Part shown: positions 41,150 to 44,276 of the stretch, piece after piece | How positions within the stretch are numbered: position 1 is the stretch's first letter | Layout: each line of letters opens with the position of its first letter | From: an uncultured Desulfocapsa sp. | Lineage (GTDB): Bacteria; Desulfobacterota; Desulfobulbia; Desulfobulbales; Desulfocapsaceae | Assembly (NCBI GenBank): GCA_947311475.1 | Contig: CAMZLK010000071.1 | Span: forward strand, 1-44,276 | DNA length: 44,276 nucleotides | Reading direction: 5' to 3' | The notes under the pieces: generated by a model | The model's input: only the letters and a program-made list of their open reading frames with translations | Database searches by the model: none | What the model was told of the DNA's origin: nothing | Position numbers and translations under genes: made by a program

Positions 41150-42316
41150 TTACCAACGGGTTTGTTCCTCTTCTTCCATGGCAAGCCCGGAAAGTGAAGA
41201 TGTGGCTTGGCCACGTGAAGACTTTATAACGTCAAGGCCTCGGCCGACTTCATTTTTGTAGGAACAGTAGCGAAGGGCAGTTTCTTCAGTGATAAGTTCA
41301 GATTCATAGAGTTCAAGAATATGTTGATCAAATGTTCGCATATCAATGGCTGAGCCTTGGTGAATAACTTTATAGAATGTCTTTTCATCATCTTCACCAT
41401 TCAGTATCAGATCTTTTACTCGCAGACTGGTACAGAGCACCTCCAGGGCAGCAATCCTGCCTCCGTCAACTTTGGGAAGGAGACGCTGGCCAACAACCCA
41501 GCGGATGGTATCTGCCAATCTGTTTCTGATTTGTGGTTGCTCCTCCTGCTCAAACATACCAAGGATACGGTTGATGGTCTGCCCGGCATCAATAGTATGC
41601 AAGGTGGAAAGCACAAGATGACCAGTCTCTGCCGCTGTGAGGCCTATTTCCATGGTCTCACGATCGCGCATCTCACCAACCAGAATAACCTTTGGTGCCT
41701 GGCGGAGTGCTGCGCGCATACCAGAAGCAAAGGAACTGAAATCATTGCCTAGTTCCCGTTGGTTAACAGTTGCTTTTATATGGGGGTGAACGTACTCAAT
41801 GGGATCTTCCAGGGTTACAATATGGAATGCACGATCCGTATTGATTTTATGAAGGAGTGCGGCAAGTGAAGTGGTTTTTCCAGTGCCCGTGGCTCCCGTG
41901 AAAAGCACCAGACCGTTTAACTCTGCTGCCATTTTATTGAAGGATGACGGAAAATTCATCCCCTCAATGGTGGGGATTGTTGTTTCCAGCTTTCGAAGAA
42001 CGGTGGTGAAATAACCTTTTTGAGTAAAAATATTAACTCTGAAGCGAGTGTTCTCGCCAAGGGTGTATGAGAGATCGCAGGAGCCTTTTTCCACAAGATC
42101 TCGCAATAAGCGTTTATTGTTGCTGATCAGATTTAGAGCAAAGACTTCAGATTGAAAGGGGGTGATCTCTTTTACAGGAGGAGTAAGATTTACAGGCATT
42201 AAAATACCAGAAGATTCAACCTGTAGAGTTTTTCCTACAGTAATGTTTAAATCGGAAACATTATCGTAGGATTCAAGCATCGAAGTAATCCAATAATCAA
42301 TTTCTGTTTGTTTCAT
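41150..42316 (-). CDS. pilT: PilT-family type IV pilus retraction ATPase
   Basis: 388 aa with the secretion ATPase core: Walker A FTGATGTGKTTSLAALL, Asp box VTLEDPIEYVH, Walker B VILVGEMRDRETMEIGLTAAETGHLV and His box STLHT. These, and AExGHLV, are typical of PilT/PilU, which drive pilus retraction at the inner membrane. The N-terminal domain and the C-terminal tail are less conserved than in standard PilT, so this may be a PilT-like paralogue such as PilU. No pilin or pilB gene is in the window. It is the first gene of a two-gene unit. Confidence 0.92.
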   Translation of the reverse strand: MKQTEIDYWITSMLESYDNVSDLNITVGKTLQVESSGILMPVNLTPPVKEITPFQSEVFALNLISNNKRLLRDLVEKGSCDLSYTLGENTRFRVNIFTQKGYFTTVLRKLETTIPTIEGMNFPSSFNKMAAELNGLVLFTGATGTGKTTSLAALLHKINTDRAFHIVTLEDPIEYVHPHIKATVNQRELGNDFSSFASGMRAALRQAPKVILVGEMRDRETMEIGLTAAETGHLVLSTLHTIDAGQTINRILGMFEQEEQPQIRNRLADTIRWVVGQRLLPKVDGGRIAALEVLCTSLRVKDLILNGEDDEKTFYKVIHQGSAIDMRTFDQHILELYESELITEETALRYCSYKNEVGRGLDVIKSSRGQATSSLSGLAMEEEEQTRW

Positions 42317-42440
42317 TTATCCCCTCCAGAATTTTTTATACACACCTGCTATTTTCATAGTATATTGCCATGAAAGAAACAAGAAATTCAAATTATTTTA
42401 TTTATTAAAGAATGATAGGTGATCTCTGAGGTATAATTCT

Positions 42441-44276
42441 ATGTCCATCCCTTTACGCAGTAACACAACAACTCAAGGAAGAAAAATGGCTGGCGCACGT
42501 AGTCTTTGGCGCGCTAACGGAGTAACGGAAGAGCAGTTTGGAAAGCCGATTATTGCCATTGTAAACTCTTTTACTCAATTTGTGCCAGGCCATGTGCATC
42601 TGCATGAAATTGGTCAGCATTTGAAGGAACGTATTGCAGAGCTTGGTTGCTTTGCTGCAGAATTTAACACCATTGCCATAGATGATGGCATTGCCATGGG
42701 GCATTCCGGCATGCTCTATTCGTTGCCGTCACGGGAACTTATTGCTGATAGTGTGGAATATATGTGCAATGCGCACACAGTTGATGCCATGATCTGCATC
42801 AGTAATTGTGATAAGATTACTCCAGGAATGCTGATGGCAAGTATGCGTTTGAATATCCCGACTATTTTTGTATCCGGCGGCCCGATGGAAGCCGGTGTTG
42901 ATGGCGAAAAACGTTATGATCTGGTCGATGCCATGGTAATGGGTGCCGACAGGGAGGTGAGTGATGATACGGTTGATGTTGTCGAGCGTTGTGCCTGCCC
43001 AACCTGTGGCTCCTGTTCTGGAATGTTTACTGCTAACTCTATGAATTCACTGAATGAAGCCTTGGGTATGGCCCTGCCTGGTAATGGAACCATTGTTGCG
43101 ACCCACGCAAATCGGATGAATCTTTTTGAACGTGCCGCAGAGCGAATCGTAGAGATGACCGAAGCCTGGTATGGTCAGGAAGACAGCTCTGTGCTACCTC
43201 GCAGCATTGCTTCCCGGGCAGCATTCCTCAATTCCATGACACTTGATATTGCCATGGGTGGTTCGACCAACACAGTTTTACATCTTCTGGCCATTGCCAA
43301 TGAGGCGAAGGTTGATTTCAGCATGGCTGACATAGACGAATTGTCCCGTAACGTCCCAAATCTTTGTAAGGTGGCCCCTTCTTCACATTTTCATATGGAA
43401 GATGTGAACCGGGCGGGCGGTATTATGGCCATCCTTGCAGAGCTTGATCGCGCAGGGATGATTGACAGCAGTGTCAGCCGGGTGGAGGGAAAAACCCTTA
43501 AAGCAATTCTGGCAAGCTGGGATGTTGCAAGGGATTCCTGTGATGATGAAGCTCGTAATTTATATCTTAGTGCACCTGCACAGAGTGGGCGTAATCTGGT
43601 AATGGGTTCACAGGAGAGCATGTATGACAGTCCTGATCTTGACCGGGCAAAAGGATGTATACGTGACCTTGAGCATGCTTATAGTAAAGATGGTGGGCTG
43701 GCCGTGCTTTACGGGAATATTGCCCTTGATGGTTGTATTGTGAAAACAGCTGGCGTTGATCCTTCCATTTTTGATTTTCAGGGAACAGCAAAGGTGTATT
43801 CTTCCCAGGAAACTGCCTGTGAAGCCATTCTTGATGGAAGTGTGAAGGCGGGCGATGTTGTGATAATTCGTTATGAAGGCCCAAAAGGAGGGCCGGGGAT
43901 GCAGGAAATGCTCTATCCCACTTCCTATTTAAAATCTGTACACCTCGGAAAAGAATGTGCCCTTATTACTGACGGTCGTTTTTCCGGTGGTACTTCAGGA
44001 CTTTCCATAGGCCATGTCTCGCCAGAAGCGGCTGCCGGTGGTGCAATTGGTCTTGTGGAAAATGGAGATACCATCGAAATTAATATACCTGAACGGAAGA
44101 TGAATGTTTTGATAGCAGATGAGGAACTTGAAGCTCGGCGTAAAAAAGAGAATGCAAAAGGACGTGAGGCTTTTCGCCCAATTGATCGCGAGCGTCATGT
44201 CTCACAAGCACTAAAGGCTTACGCAATGTTGGCAGCATCCGCTGATAAGGGTGCTGTTCGGGTGCTTCCAGAGTAA
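42441..44276 (+). CDS. ilvD: Dihydroxy-acid dehydratase
   Basis: 611 aa, complete, with the TAA as the last bases of the window. Iron-sulfur cluster cysteines are visible in [14 protein letters not shown] and [17 protein letters not shown]. The magnesium/substrate sites include [18 protein letters not shown]-like ([17 protein letters not shown]) and [21 protein letters not shown]. The enzyme dehydrates 2,3-dihydroxy-isovalerate and 2,3-dihydroxy-3-methylvalerate in valine and isoleucine synthesis. In sulfate reducers it is followed elsewhere by ilvBNC, which would lie past the edge if linked here. It is divergent from pilT. Confidence 0.97.
   Translation: MSIPLRSNTTTQGRKMAGARSLWRANGVTEEQFGKPIIAIVNSFTQFVPGHVHLHEIGQHLKERIAELGCFAAEFNTIAIDDGIAMGHSGMLYSLPSRELIADSVEYMCNAHTVDAMICISNCDKITPGMLMASMRLNIPTIFVSGGPMEAGVDGEKRYDLVDAMVMGADREVSDDTVDVVERCACPTCGSCSGMFTANSMNSLNEALGMALPGNGTIVATHANRMNLFERAAERIVEMTEAWYGQEDSSVLPRSIASRAAFLNSMTLDIAMGGSTNTVLHLLAIANEAKVDFSMADIDELSRNVPNLCKVAPSSHFHMEDVNRAGGIMAILAELDRAGMIDSSVSRVEGKTLKAILASWDVARDSCDDEARNLYLSAPAQSGRNLVMGSQESMYDSPDLDRAKGCIRDLEHAYSKDGGLAVLYGNIALDGCIVKTAGVDPSIFDFQGTAKVYSSQETACEAILDGSVKAGDVVIIRYEGPKGGPGMQEMLYPTSYLKSVHLGKECALITDGRFSGGTSGLSIGHVSPEAAAGGAIGLVENGDTIEINIPERKMNVLIADEELEARRKKENAKGREAFRPIDRERHVSQALKAYAMLAASADKGAVRVLPE

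Noticed and set aside
42432-42437. TATAAT directly before the ilvD start codon as a promoter
   Set aside because: It would give a leaderless message and there is no -35 element at the right distance.

Overview
The window looks like a chromosomal segment of a sulfate-reducing or sulfur-cycling bacterium of the Desulfobulbales (Desulfobacterota). The best clue is a complete dsrC with both conserved C-terminal cysteines. A fused cobA-hemD gene (sirohaem and haem precursor synthesis), bactofilin with an M23 peptidase, cmoAB, pilT and a class II aldolase/SDR fusion all fit that assignment. The genus cannot be read from the sequence. Most of the window is ordinary housekeeping DNA with moderate GC.

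Layout. 1-264 is a near-perfect giant palindrome directly before cobA-hemD (282-1823). Leftward genes follow: a 1389-aa SNF2-family helicase and a PpiD-like periplasmic chaperone. dsrC (8508-8828, rightward) has its own promoter candidate and terminator. A tightly overlapped leftward operon (M23 peptidase, bactofilin, zinc ribbon, ATP-grasp) spans 11597-9127. The ABC-F gene uup (rightward) converges on a leftward operon cmoA-cmoB-SLOG-like-hinT. pta-zwf is another leftward pair.

An accessory island lies at about 20.5-30.9 kb. Its core is a retron-type reverse transcriptase (YADD, PTGAPTSP and VTG motifs). Immediately upstream is a 121-nt element bounded by perfect 12-nt inverted repeats and containing two hairpins, which I read as a retron msr-msd RNA. 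The RT overlaps (ATGA) a gene for an exported nucleosidase-like protein. This is followed by exported TPR, PKD/Ig-like and LamG proteins, a broken lipoprotein remnant and a multi-pass membrane protein. A Tat-signal zinc-ribbon gene lies in front and ends inside the first retron repeat. A retron RT chained to cell-envelope proteins does not match a retron type I know, and it is the best candidate here for an undescribed system. Two homopolymer tracts (A7 and T7) in this cluster each look one base too long; they fuse or break genes, so they may be decay, phase variation, slippage or sequencing error. The island ends with a 107-nt palindrome and a PIN/Phd toxin-antitoxin pair.

From 31 kb onward the content is housekeeping again: guaB-guaA, a YciO/Sua5 protein, an HU/IHF protein, rpsA with a clear terminator, a CBS protein, the aldolase/SDR fusion, pilT with a zinc-ribbon/pseudo-receiver gene, and ilvD ending at the window edge.

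Three families of short dispersed repeats fill many intergenic gaps. Family A is about 95-165 bp with ACTCGTAAAAA-type inverted ends (five copies, a head-to-head double copy in the 264-bp palindrome, and a half-site). Family B is about 115-130 bp with TAGTGCCTT ends (two copies). Family C is a small AGCTTGTCCGAGAAT hairpin (three copies). I saw no tRNA, rRNA, CRISPR array or intact transposase gene.
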